Of a stretch of 17,779 nt of DNA, positions 1 through 7,133 are shown piece after piece. The translations under genes and the position numbers were made by a program. The stretch is from JBPCOB01 sp051000715. GTDB lineage: Bacteria > Actinomycetota > Actinomycetes > JALYNC01. Location of the stretch: contig JBPCOB010000236.1 in the NCBI GenBank assembly GCA_051000715.1, positions 1 to 17,779 on the forward strand. Direction: 5' to 3'. Within the stretch, counting starts at the first letter, position 1. The number at the start of each line of letters is the position of its first letter. A model generated the notes under the pieces. It was not told the DNA's origin, did not search any database, and saw only the letters and a program-made list of their open reading frames with translations.

Positions 1-1
1 G

Positions 2-540
2 GACATGGACGTCGTCGGTGCGGCCGCGGATGGCGCCGAGGCCGTCGAGCTGGCCCTCCTCGCCACCCCGGACGTCGTCCTCATGGACCTGTCGATGCCA
101 CCCGTCGGATCCTGGCGACTCTGCCCGAGACCCACGTTGTGGTGCTGACATCTTTCTCCGACCGCGAGCGAATAATGGACGCGCTCGACGCCGGCGCGGT
201 GGGCTACCTGCTCAAGGACGCCGAGCCGACCGAGCTCTTGGGCGGCATCCGGTCCGCCGCCCGAGGCGAGTCGCCGCTGGACCCGCGGGAGGCACGCACG
301 CTGCTGGGCGCGCGGCACGAGCGCCGGGCCGTCGGCGACCTGACCGACCGGGAGCGCGAGGTGCTGACGCTGGTCGCGAAGGGCCTCGCCAACAAGCAGA
401 TCGCCCGCTCGCTGGGCATCAGCGAGCGAACGGTCAAGGCGCACCTGACCAGCGTGTTCCAGCGCATCGGGGTGACCGATCGCACCTCGGCCGCGCTGTG
501 GGCGACCCGACATCGGCTGGTCGCCGAGGGCGGCCGGTGA
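2..540 (+). pseudogene. NarL/FixJ-family response regulator, 5' partial, apparently frameshifted
   Basis: Two reading frames together make one response regulator that lacks its N-terminus at the window edge. Frame 2 (from base 2) encodes the middle of a receiver domain and includes VVLMDLSMP, with the likely phospho-acceptor Asp codon at 86-88, then runs off into an early stop at about 143-145. The receiver resumes in frame 1 at 100-102 with TRRILATLP, VVVLTSF and the conserved Lys in YLLKD. A LuxR/GerE DNA-binding domain follows (LTDREREVL, NKQIARSLGISERTVKAHL), ending at TGA 538-540. Compared with the usual MPxMDGxEATRR junction, about 22 nt seem to be missing around 98-100, which would both delete the loop after the Asp and shift the frame. 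A GTG at 139 could start a shorter product holding only the end of the receiver and the HTH. The family normally pairs with a histidine kinase, which should lie upstream if present. Recognition of the family is secure; whether the break is biological or an assembly error is not. Confidence 0.65.
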
Positions 541-547
541 GCCGCCG

Positions 548-1426
548 TCAGCCGGTGGCCCGATCCAGGAAATCCCGTACGACGGCGATGTAGAGGTCCG
601 GCTCCTCGACGAACGTCATGTGCCCGGACGACTCGAAGATGACCAGCTCGGCTCCCGGGATGCCGGCCGCCATCGCCTGGGCGGCCTCGACCGGGCAGGT
701 CCGGTCGTGCCGTCCCGCGGTCACCAGAACCGGGTGCCGCACCGTGCCGAGGCGATCCTCCACGTCGATGAGGCCATAGCCGGCGGAGAAGTGGCGGAGC
801 ACGTCGGGCGCGTAGACCGCTGGCGCGTTGGCGACCCGGTTGTACTCCTCGATCCGGGGGTCCAACGGGTCGGCGAAGTGAAAGGGCATCTGGTCGGCCA
901 GCAGCTGCCGGACATCCTCCTCGGTGCGTGCATCCAACTCCCGGGCCCACGACGCGGTCACCTGCTCGCGCAGCTCGACCGGCTCGAAGGCGGTCAGGTT
1001 GGCCTCCACGGCCGCCAGGAAACGGCCGGAGGGCACCCCACCGGAGATCACCGTGGCCGCCGCCGCGCCGACCGCGTCCACGGCGTGCTGGAGCGCGACA
1101 AAGGCGCCGAAGGAATGGCCGAGTACGGCGTAACGCTCCACGCCCAGGCCGGCCGCGAGCGCCGAGACGTCGGAGGCCATCGTCTCCAGCGTCCAGGTTT
1201 CCGGGGGCGCGTCCCGGCGGGACCGCCCGTTGGCGCGCTGGTCCACCAGCACCAGCCGGTAGCGTCCGCCGTCGGTGAGCGGATCGAGGTAGTGCGCGAA
1301 CTCGTGGTGGTCGAGTCCCGGCCCGCCGTGCAGCACGAGCAGCGGTAGGGCGTCGGCCGCTCCGCGCTCGACGACGTAGAGCTCGGTGTCGTGCACCCGG
1401 ACCAGCCGGCCGCCCTGCTCGGACAT
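548..1426 (-). CDS. Alpha/beta hydrolase, proline iminopeptidase-like (peptidase family S33)
   Basis: The 292-residue product has the full alpha/beta-hydrolase catalytic set. HGGPG at residues 33-37 forms the oxyanion region typical of prolyl aminopeptidases. DQRANGRS lies at 62-69, the nucleophile elbow GHSFG places Ser105, the acid is Asp241 (AGRHD) and the base is His269 (SSGHM). Family S33 members cleave N-terminal proline or hydrolyse related small amides and esters; the exact substrate cannot be read from sequence. No signal peptide is seen, so it is probably cytoplasmic. The ATG at 1426-1424 follows a purine-rich GGAAGGGAAG stretch on the minus strand, which supports this start over the much longer open frame upstream. 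It converges on the response regulator with 7 nt between stops and diverges from the DUF3151 gene, with only about 33 nt between start codons. The motif DQRxxGRS differs from the usual DQRGxGRS at the first Gly. Confidence 0.88.
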   Translation of the reverse strand: MSEQGGRLVRVHDTELYVVERGAADALPLLVLHGGPGLDHHEFAHYLDPLTDGGRYRLVLVDQRANGRSRRDAPPETWTLETMASDVSALAAGLGVERYAVLGHSFGAFVALQHAVDAVGAAAATVISGGVPSGRFLAAVEANLTAFEPVELREQVTASWARELDARTEEDVRQLLADQMPFHFADPLDPRIEEYNRVANAPAVYAPDVLRHFSAGYGLIDVEDRLGTVRHPVLVTAGRHDRTCPVEAAQAMAAGIPGAELVIFESSGHMTFVEEPDLYIAVVRDFLDRATG

Positions 1427-1459
1427 GGCGCTTCCCTTCCATCCGGCACGATGACCGGC

Positions 1460-1891
1460 ATGAGTCTCCACGAGAACCTGTTCGGCGGACCGCCCCCCAC
1501 CCTGCTGCCCGCGGAGCCGGAGCCGACGGCCGCTCTGGCCGCCGGCACCGACCCCACCGCGGTGGCCGCCCGTCACCCGGCCTGCTCTGCGGCGTGGGCG
1601 GCGCTGGCCGACCGGGCGTACGCCGCTGGCCGGGTGATCGAGTCCTACGCCTACGCCCGGGTCGGCTACCACCGGGGCCTGGACGCGCTGCGCCGGAGCG
1701 GTTGGAAGGGCCACGGCCCGGTGCCGTGGTCGCACGAGCCCAACCGCGGTTTCCTGCGCTGCCTGCACGCGCTCGGCCGGGCCGCCGGCGCCATCTCCGA
1801 GGAACCGGAGGCGCAGCGCTGTGCCACCTTCCTGCGGGACAGCGACCCTGCGGCGGCGGAGGCACTCTCGGCCCCGGCGGACGGTCGCTGA
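1460..1891 (+). CDS. DUF3151 family protein
   Basis: This 143-residue protein matches what I recall of DUF3151, a small family found in actinobacteria. Diagnostic stretches are the N-terminal HENLFGGPPPTLLP, the central ESYAYARVGYHRGLDALRR, and GWKGHGPVPWSHEPNRGF followed by a short helical tail. No signal peptide, membrane segment or catalytic motif is evident; it looks like a soluble alpha-helical protein. The function of the family is unknown to me. I chose the ATG at 1460 because family members usually begin at or just before the HENL motif. An in-frame ATG at 1451 (adding MTG) is equally possible. Neither has a good Shine-Dalgarno, so a leaderless or near-leaderless transcript is plausible. 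It is divergent from the hydrolase and is followed 36 nt later by a small lipoprotein gene on the same strand. Confidence 0.85.
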   Translation: MSLHENLFGGPPPTLLPAEPEPTAALAAGTDPTAVAARHPACSAAWAALADRAYAAGRVIESYAYARVGYHRGLDALRRSGWKGHGPVPWSHEPNRGFLRCLHALGRAAGAISEEPEAQRCATFLRDSDPAAAEALSAPADGR

Positions 1892-1927
1892 CGGGAACCG
1901 GCTCGGGTCCGTCCTCGTCCAACGGGC

Positions 1928-2341
1928 GTGCGCCTGCCCGTCGCCTCTGCTGTGGCCTCTGCTGTCCTGGCGATCGCCCTGGAGGGCTGTGGCCGGCCGG
2001 GCGCCGCCGGCAGCCGTCCGGCCTCGGGCCCGACCAGGGCCCCGGCGCCGATCATCGTCGCCGCCGGCGTCCGGGAGTCCACGGTGAGCCTCCGGGTCGG
2101 CCAGGCCGTGCTGGTGCGGCCTGCTCCCGGGCGGGCCGGACCAGCGCAAGCCATCGTTGCCGAGGTCGCCAGCTCCGTGCTGCGGGCGGCCGGGGGAAGC
2201 TCGGCGGCCGGGTGGCGGTTCGTCGCCGAAGCCCGCGGGACCGCACACATCGTCGTCTCCTACGGGCCCCAGTGCCTGCCCGGCGAGCTGTGCCCGATGT
2301 TCCGCGGCCTGCTGGGCCGGGTGACCGTCACGGTGGAGTGA
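1928..2341 (+). CDS. Small putative lipoprotein
   Basis: The 137-residue product starts with a short basic n-region, a hydrophobic stretch (VASAVASAVLAIAL) and a lipobox LEGC with Cys21, so it is predicted to be exported and lipid-anchored to the outer face of the membrane. A Pro/Ala/Gly-rich linker follows. A beta-rich region then begins near VSLRVGQAVLVRP and ends with a Cys pair (Cys116 and Cys122 in QCLPGELC) and a VTVTVE terminal strand. The overall look suggests a small Ig-like or chagasin-like beta fold, but I cannot assign a family. The GTG start at 1928 places the lipobox at a normal distance; there is no strong ribosome-binding site. It lies between the DUF3151 gene and purA on the same strand, with 144 nt before purA. 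Existence as a gene rests on the signal peptide and the G/C-biased third positions. Confidence 0.62.
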   Translation: MRLPVASAVASAVLAIALEGCGRPGAAGSRPASGPTRAPAPIIVAAGVRESTVSLRVGQAVLVRPAPGRAGPAQAIVAEVASSVLRAAGGSSAAGWRFVAEARGTAHIVVSYGPQCLPGELCPMFRGLLGRVTVTVE

Positions 2342-2414
2342 CCAGCCCGGCGACCGGGGAATGCCGGGACCTAGCCCTGTGCGCGCCGCGGCCACGCCTC
2401 GCCCCCTGGCTCGG

Positions 2415-2420
2415 TAGGCT
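2415..2420 (+). promoter_or_regulatory. Candidate -10 element ahead of purA
   Basis: TAGGCT fits the actinobacterial TAnnnT -10 pattern and lies in the 144-nt gap before purA. No convincing -35 is seen, and the implied leader would be about 60 nt. This is a weak call. No purine riboswitch-like fold could be recognised in the leader. Confidence 0.25.
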
Positions 2421-2485
2421 CGCGCCGCAAGAGGCTCCGGCGTGCGCTTGCACCCGGGGCCTTTACGCCGATGACCGGAGCGCGC

Positions 2486-3805
2486 ATGCCCGCGATCGTG
2501 CTGGTGGGCGTCCAGTGGGGGGACGAGGGAAAGGGCAAGGCAACCGATCTCCTCGGCGTCGGGATCAAGACCGACGGCGAGCGGCCCGCCGCCCGCGTCG
2601 ACTACGTCGTCCGCTACCAGGGCGGCAACAATGCCGGGCACACCGTGGTAACCCCCGACGGGGTGAGCTACGCCCTGCATCTGGTGCCCTCAGGCGTGCT
2701 TGCACCAGAGGTGGTGCCGGTGATCGGGAACGGCGTCGTGGTCGACCCCGGCGTACTGCTCGAGGAGATCGGCCGGCTGGAGGTGCGGGGAGTGTCCTGC
2801 GAGCGGCTGCTGCTCTCGGCCCAGGCACACCTGATCATGCCGCATCACCGGGCCTTGGACCGGGTTACCGAGCGCTACCTCGGCTCGGCCCGGATCGGCA
2901 CCACCGGACGCGGCATCGGACCGGCGTACGCCGACAAGGTGGGACGGGTCGGAATCCGGGTGCAGGACCTGCTCGACCCCGGGATTCTTCGGCAGAAGCT
3001 CGACCTGGTGCTCCGGGAGAAGAACCAGGTCCTCGCCAAGGTCTACAACCGCAAGGCGATCGACGCCGCCGAAGTGGTCGACGAGTACCTGGGGTACGCC
3101 GAGATGTTGCGTCCGCGGGTCGCCGACACCGGGCTGGTGCTCAACCGGGCGTTGGACGAGGACAAGGTGGTGCTGCTCGAGGGTTCGCAGGGCACGCTGC
3201 TGGATGTCGACCACGGCAGCTACCCTTTCGTCACCTCCTCCAGCCCGGCCGCCGGCGGTGCCTGCGCCGGCTCCGGCATCGGCCCGACCCGCATCACCCG
3301 GGTGGTGGGGATCGTCAAGGCCTACACGACCCGCGTAGGCGCCGGTCCGTTCCCGACGGAGCTATTGGACGCCGACGGCGAGAGGCTCCGCAGAGTTGGC
3401 GGCGAGGTCGGTGTGACGACCGGTCGGCCGCGGCGGACCGGCTGGTACGACGCGGTCATCGCCCGGTACGCGGCCAGAGTGAATGGGCTGACCGACCTCT
3501 TCCTCACCAAGCTCGACGTGCTCACCGGTATCGAGCGCATCCCCGTCTGCGTCGGCTACCGGGTGGGAGACACGACGTACGACGAGATGCCGATGACCCA
3601 GACCGAGTTCCACCACGCCGTGCCGGTCTACGAGAAGCTGCCGGGCTGGTCGGAGGACATCTCCGCCGCGCGTGGCTTCGACGACCTCCCTGCGCCAGCG
3701 CGTTCATACGTGCGCACGATCGAGGAGCTCGCCGGCACCCCGGTGGCGGCGATCGGGGTCGGGCCCGGGCGCGAGCAGACGCTGCGCCTCCGCGAGCTGG
3801 TGTAA
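2486..3805 (+). CDS. purA: Adenylosuccinate synthetase
   Basis: PurA joins IMP and aspartate using GTP to make adenylosuccinate, the first committed step to AMP. The N-terminal VQWGDEGKGK holds the phosphate-binding loop and the catalytic Asp13, and RYQGGNNAGHTVV gives the catalytic His52. LLEGSQGTLLDVDHGSYPFVTSS, GIVKAYTTRVGAGPFPTEL and VGVTTGRPRRTGWYD follow, and TKLDVL is the guanine-recognition motif. The 439-residue length is close to the usual 425-435; about ten extra residues sit between the P-loop and the GGNNAGH motif (around residues 24-36). I chose ATG 2486 over the in-frame ATG 2471 because it has GGAG five bases upstream and starts with the family's typical MPAIVL. It is the first purine gene of the window and is followed 37 nt later by vapB, with no terminator visible between them. 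Confidence 0.97.
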   Translation: MPAIVLVGVQWGDEGKGKATDLLGVGIKTDGERPAARVDYVVRYQGGNNAGHTVVTPDGVSYALHLVPSGVLAPEVVPVIGNGVVVDPGVLLEEIGRLEVRGVSCERLLLSAQAHLIMPHHRALDRVTERYLGSARIGTTGRGIGPAYADKVGRVGIRVQDLLDPGILRQKLDLVLREKNQVLAKVYNRKAIDAAEVVDEYLGYAEMLRPRVADTGLVLNRALDEDKVVLLEGSQGTLLDVDHGSYPFVTSSSPAAGGACAGSGIGPTRITRVVGIVKAYTTRVGAGPFPTELLDADGERLRRVGGEVGVTTGRPRRTGWYDAVIARYAARVNGLTDLFLTKLDVLTGIERIPVCVGYRVGDTTYDEMPMTQTEFHHAVPVYEKLPGWSEDISAARGFDDLPAPARSYVRTIEELAGTPVAAIGVGPGREQTLRLRELV

Positions 3806-3830
3806 GCGCGTGGACCTTGGTACAGACGAG

Positions 3831-3836
3831 TAGCCT
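3831..3836 (+). promoter_or_regulatory. Candidate -10 element for a leaderless vapB transcript
   Basis: TAGCCT ends six bases before the vapB ATG at 3843. This is the spacing expected if transcription starts at or beside the A of the start codon. No Shine-Dalgarno is present, which agrees with leaderless initiation, common in actinobacteria. A -35 is not clear (TGGACC at 3811 would give a short 14-nt spacer). Confidence 0.4.
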
Positions 3837-3842
3837 TTACTA

Positions 3843-4088
3843 ATGACGGCAGAGGTAAAGCGTGGACGGTCCAGCCGGTTGTCTGGGAAGAACCAGCTCA
3901 CGATCCCGGTAGCGGCGCTGCGGGCGGCCGGGATGCATTCAGGCGACCTGCTCGAGGTGGAGAGCGCCGAGCCGGGACGCATCGTGTTGCGCCGCTGGAA
4001 GAGCCGTTTCGACGGGGTGACCGGAACGCTGCCCGGCCTGGAGCGCGACGCGGACATCGAGGCATCGCGCGACCAATGGGGCACCTGA
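3843..4088 (+). CDS. vapB: VapB-type antitoxin, AbrB/MazE/SpoVT domain
   Basis: This 81-residue protein carries a swapped-hairpin AbrB/MazE-type DNA-binding domain. SGKNQLTIPVAALRAAGMHSGD (about 14-35) matches the usual K.QvtIPk.vr..lgl..Gd pattern, followed by the strands LLEVES and GRIVLRR. The C-terminal tail (about 55-81: FDGVTGTLPGL, then an acidic helix) is the region that in such antitoxins wraps around and blocks the toxin. VapB proteins normally bind their VapC toxin and, as a complex, repress their own promoter. The stop TGA at 4086-4088 is immediately followed by the GTG of the PIN-domain gene, so the pair is a tightly coupled module. It lacks a ribosome-binding site and may be translated from a leaderless mRNA. 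The unusual point is its position within the purine cluster, after purA and before purD. Confidence 0.87.
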   Translation: MTAEVKRGRSSRLSGKNQLTIPVAALRAAGMHSGDLLEVESAEPGRIVLRRWKSRFDGVTGTLPGLERDADIEASRDQWGT

Positions 4089-4487
4089 GTGCCCACAGTC
4101 GTCTTGGACAGCAGCGTGGTAGTCGCCCTGCTGAGCCCGACGGACCGCTTGCATGGGCCGGCGCGAAGCGCCATCGCAGACCTCGAGCTGTCCGGCATGG
4201 CGTTCGCAGTGCCGACCGTGGTGTACGCCGAGGTCCTGGTGGGCGTGCTGCGTCACGGTCGCAACGGCGCCGACGTCCTGGACCGGTTCCTCGACGCCGC
4301 CGTTGACCAGGTGGTCGACCTGAGCCGGAGGATCGCAACCGCCGCGGCCCGGCTACGGGCGAGCGACCTCACCCTGCGGCTACCCGACGCGATCGTTCTC
4401 GCCACCGGCCAGGTGCTGGACGCCACGGTCCTCACCGTGGACCGCCGGTGGGCGCGTCACGGTGAGCGGGTGCGGTTGATCGGATGA
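4089..4487 (+). CDS. vapC: VapC-type toxin, PIN-domain ribonuclease
   Basis: The 132-residue product is a single PIN domain. All four acidic positions expected for Mg2+ binding are present: Asp7 in VVLDSSV, Glu48 in VVYAEVL, Asp100 in RLPDAIVLATG and Asp118 in LTVDRRW. Length and layout match VapC toxins, which cleave tRNA or rRNA when not neutralised by VapB. Nothing suggests inactivation. GTG 4089 directly abuts the vapB stop, so translation is probably coupled. The 3' end overlaps purD by four bases (ATGA at 4484-4487), so ribosomes finishing vapC are placed to start purD. That physical coupling of a toxin to an essential biosynthetic gene is uncommon. Target RNA cannot be predicted from sequence. 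Confidence 0.9.
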   Translation: MPTVVLDSSVVVALLSPTDRLHGPARSAIADLELSGMAFAVPTVVYAEVLVGVLRHGRNGADVLDRFLDAAVDQVVDLSRRIATAAARLRASDLTLRLPDAIVLATGQVLDATVLTVDRRWARHGERVRLIG

Positions 4488-5773
4488 AAGTTCTCGTCAT
4501 CGGCGGGGGGGCGCGGGAGCACGCACTATGCCTTGCGCTGCGGCACGACCGGGCGGTCGACGATCTGTTCTGCGCCCCCGGCAACCCCGGCATCGCCGCG
4601 GTCGCCGAGGTACACCCGGTTGACCTGTCCAACGGCGGGAAGATCACGGCCCTCGCCGCGGAAGTCGCCGCCGACCTGGTCGTCGTAGGGCCCGAGGGCC
4701 CGCTGGTCGCCGGCGCCGCGGACGCCGTACGGGCCGCGGGGATTCCTTGCTTCGGCCCCTCGCGCGAAGCGGCCCGCATCGAGAGCAGCAAGGCCTTCGC
4801 CAAGGAGGTCATGACGGCGGCCGGCGTACCCACCGCGGCGGCACGCGACTTCACCGACGCCGACGCTGCCGCTAAGCACCTCGCCGGCCTGCCACCGCCG
4901 TACGTCGTCAAGTACGACGGCCTGGCCGCCGGCAAGGGCGTCACCGTGACCGATGACCGTGCCGAGGCGGCCGCGGCGGCCCGCGCGGCGACCGCGGACG
5001 GCGGTCGGGTGCTGGTCGAGGACTACCTGGCCGGGCCCGAGGTGTCGCTGTTCGCGCTGACGGATGGTCGCACCGTGCTGCCGCTGCTGCCGGCGCAGGA
5101 CTTCAAGCGGGTCGGCGCCGGCGATACCGGGCCGAACACCGGAGGCATGGGCGCCTACGCGCCGCTGCCCTGGGCGCCCGCCGGCCTGGCGGCCGAGGTC
5201 ACCGGAACGGTGCTCCAGCCGACGGTCGACGAACTGGCCCGCCGCGGCACCCCGTACGCCGGTCTGCTCTACGCCGGGTTGGCGCTGACCGCGACCGGTC
5301 CGAAGGTGGTGGAGTTCAACGCACGGTTCGGCGACCCGGAGACCCAGGTGGTGCTGCCGTTGCTGGCCACGCCGCTGGCCGGCCTGCTGCTCGCTACGGC
5401 CACCGGCCGGCTCCACGAGGCCGAGCCGCTGTGCTGGCGGGAGAAGGCGGCGGTCACCGTTGTGGTCGCGGCGGCCGGCTACCCGGGAGCTCCGCGCGTC
5501 GGCGACCCGGTCGAGGGGCTGGCCGAGGCCGCCGCAATACCCGGCGTCCAGGTGCTGCACGCGGGCACTGTCGTGGTGGACGGCCAGCTGGTCAGTCGCG
5601 GTGGTCGGGTGCTCTCGATCACGGCAGTAGGGCAGGATCTCGCCGGGGCGAGAGAATCGGCGTACGCCGCGGTGGACCGCGTCCGCCTGGCCGGCGCGCA
5701 CCATCGTTCCGACATCGCGCAGCGCGCTGCGCGTGGCGAGGTAGCCGTGCCGGGGAAGGAGCAGGCGCCATAG
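4484..5773 (+). CDS. purD: Phosphoribosylamine-glycine ligase (GAR synthetase)
   Basis: PurD ligates glycine to phosphoribosylamine using ATP, step 2 of de novo purine synthesis. The 429-residue product shows the N domain (MKVLVIGGGAREHAL, CAPGNPGIA, GPEGPLVAG), the ATP-grasp region (ARIESSKAFAKEVM, YVVKYDGLAAGKGV, AQDFKRVGAGDTGPNTGGMGAY, VVEFNARFGDPETQVVLPLL) and the C domain (VTVVVAAAGYPG). Length is normal. The ATG at 4484 overlaps the vapC stop (ATGA) and has no strong Shine-Dalgarno, so translation probably depends on re-initiation after vapC. It is followed after 52 nt by purB. The sequence looks intact and functional. Confidence 0.97.
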   Translation: MKVLVIGGGAREHALCLALRHDRAVDDLFCAPGNPGIAAVAEVHPVDLSNGGKITALAAEVAADLVVVGPEGPLVAGAADAVRAAGIPCFGPSREAARIESSKAFAKEVMTAAGVPTAAARDFTDADAAAKHLAGLPPPYVVKYDGLAAGKGVTVTDDRAEAAAAARAATADGGRVLVEDYLAGPEVSLFALTDGRTVLPLLPAQDFKRVGAGDTGPNTGGMGAYAPLPWAPAGLAAEVTGTVLQPTVDELARRGTPYAGLLYAGLALTATGPKVVEFNARFGDPETQVVLPLLATPLAGLLLATATGRLHEAEPLCWREKAAVTVVVAAAGYPGAPRVGDPVEGLAEAAAIPGVQVLHAGTVVVDGQLVSRGGRVLSITAVGQDLAGARESAYAAVDRVRLAGAHHRSDIAQRAARGEVAVPGKEQAP

Positions 5774-5825
5774 TTCAGCAGGGCGCTCCGCGAGCAGCCG
5801 TGGCGTATGGTCCGCCGGCGGGCCC

Positions 5826-7133
5826 ATGATCGAGCGCTACACGTTGCCGGAGATGGGCCGGGTCTGGTCCGAGGCCCACAAGTACGAGTTGTGGGCTCGG
5901 GTCGAGATCCTTGTCCTGGCGGCGCACGCCGCCGCCGGAGTGGTGCCGGCCGAGTCGGTGGAGCCGGTACGCCGCGCCGCGCCGCCCACCCCCGAGGCCG
6001 TGGCGGAGATCGAGGCGGTCACCCAGCACGACGTGATCGCGTTCCTGACGGCCTGGGCGGACAACACCGAACCGCGGGAGGCGGCGGCTTACGTCCACTT
6101 CGGAATGACGTCCTCCGACCTGCTCGACACCGCACTCGCCGTCGCGCTCACCGAGGCCAGCGACCTGCTGCTGGCCAAGGCCGACGCGCTGGTGGCCGCC
6201 CTGCGCGACCTCGGGCTGGCGCACCGGGACACCATCCGGGTCGGCCGCACCCACGGGGTGCATGCCGAGCCGGACGTCTTCGGGCACCGTGTCGCCGACT
6301 TCGCCTTCGGGCTGGCCCGGTCCCGCGACCGCCTGCGGCGGGCGCGTGCGGCAGTCGCCGTCGCCAAGATCTCCGGCGCCGTCGGGACCTACTCCAACAT
6401 CGACCCGGCGGTCGAGGCGCAGGTTGCCGCGGCGCTGGGACTGACACCGGCGCCGGTGGCCACCCAGGTGGTGCTGCGCGATGGTCTCGCCGAGTGGGTC
6501 GGGACGCTCGCCGGCCTGGCCACCGTGTGCGAGGCGGTGGCGCTGGAGGTCCGGCACGGGCAGCGGACCGAGGTGCGTGAGCTCGAGGAGCCGTTCCGTC
6601 GAGGGCAGAAGGGTTCCTCGGCGATGCCGCACAAGCGCAACCCGATCCTCTGCGAGCGCATCTGCGGGCTGGCTCGGGTCGTCCGGGCCCAGGTGGTGCC
6701 GGTGCTCGAGGGCATCCCGCTCTGGCACGAGCGCGACATCAGCCACTCCTCGGTCGAGCGGGTGGCGCTGCCGGACGCCGCCACCGCCACCGACTACCTG
6801 CTGCACCTGACGCTGCGGCTGGTAGAAGGCCTCACCGTCGACCCCGTGCGGATGCGGGCCAACCTCGAGCTGACCGGCGGGCTGGTCTACACGGGCGCGG
6901 TGCTGCTCGAGCTGGTCGAGGGCGGCCTGTCGCGCGAGGAGGCGTACGCGCTGACCCAAGTGGCGGCGATGGACACCTGGTCGAGCGGGGTGCCGTTCCG
7001 CGAGGCGCTTCGGGCGCAGGCCAAGGAGGCCGGCCGGGAGCTGGACGAGGCGCGGCTCGATGACGTCTGCCGGCCGGAGCGCTATCTGGCCCGGCTGAAC
7101 GGCGTCTTCGACCGGTTGGCCGCCCTGTCGTGA
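5826..7133 (+). CDS. purB: Adenylosuccinate lyase
   Basis: PurB is a tetrameric fumarase-superfamily lyase. It releases fumarate from SAICAR in the IMP pathway and from adenylosuccinate in AMP synthesis, so it works with both purC and purA of this window. Landmarks in the 435-residue product are the N-terminal RYTLPEMGRVWSE, HFGMTSSDLLDTALA, GRTHGVHAEP with His143 as the likely acid/base, and the signature loop GSSAMPHKRNP at 263-273 with the catalytic Ser. Length is standard. ATG 5826 starts the family-typical MIERY; the 52-nt gap from purD has no clear Shine-Dalgarno, and a TATGGT at 5806-5811 could be a weak -10. The stop overlaps the purC start (GTGA at 7130-7133). Confidence 0.97.
   Translation: MIERYTLPEMGRVWSEAHKYELWARVEILVLAAHAAAGVVPAESVEPVRRAAPPTPEAVAEIEAVTQHDVIAFLTAWADNTEPREAAAYVHFGMTSSDLLDTALAVALTEASDLLLAKADALVAALRDLGLAHRDTIRVGRTHGVHAEPDVFGHRVADFAFGLARSRDRLRRARAAVAVAKISGAVGTYSNIDPAVEAQVAAALGLTPAPVATQVVLRDGLAEWVGTLAGLATVCEAVALEVRHGQRTEVRELEEPFRRGQKGSSAMPHKRNPILCERICGLARVVRAQVVPVLEGIPLWHERDISHSSVERVALPDAATATDYLLHLTLRLVEGLTVDPVRMRANLELTGGLVYTGAVLLELVEGGLSREEAYALTQVAAMDTWSSGVPFREALRAQAKEAGRELDEARLDDVCRPERYLARLNGVFDRLAALS

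Noticed and set aside
18..593. A 191-codon frame over the response regulator
   Set aside because: Arg/Pro-rich low-complexity product in a different phase from the two frames that match the response regulator.
2342..2485. A purine riboswitch ahead of purA (and likewise before purS or purF)
   Set aside because: No recognisable conserved purine-aptamer core or matched stems; only GC-rich sequence with a -10-like hexamer.
3806..4488. VapBC as evidence for a genomic island or transposon
   Set aside because: No flanking repeats, integrase, transposase or base-composition change could be seen, so only a toxin-antitoxin module is claimed.
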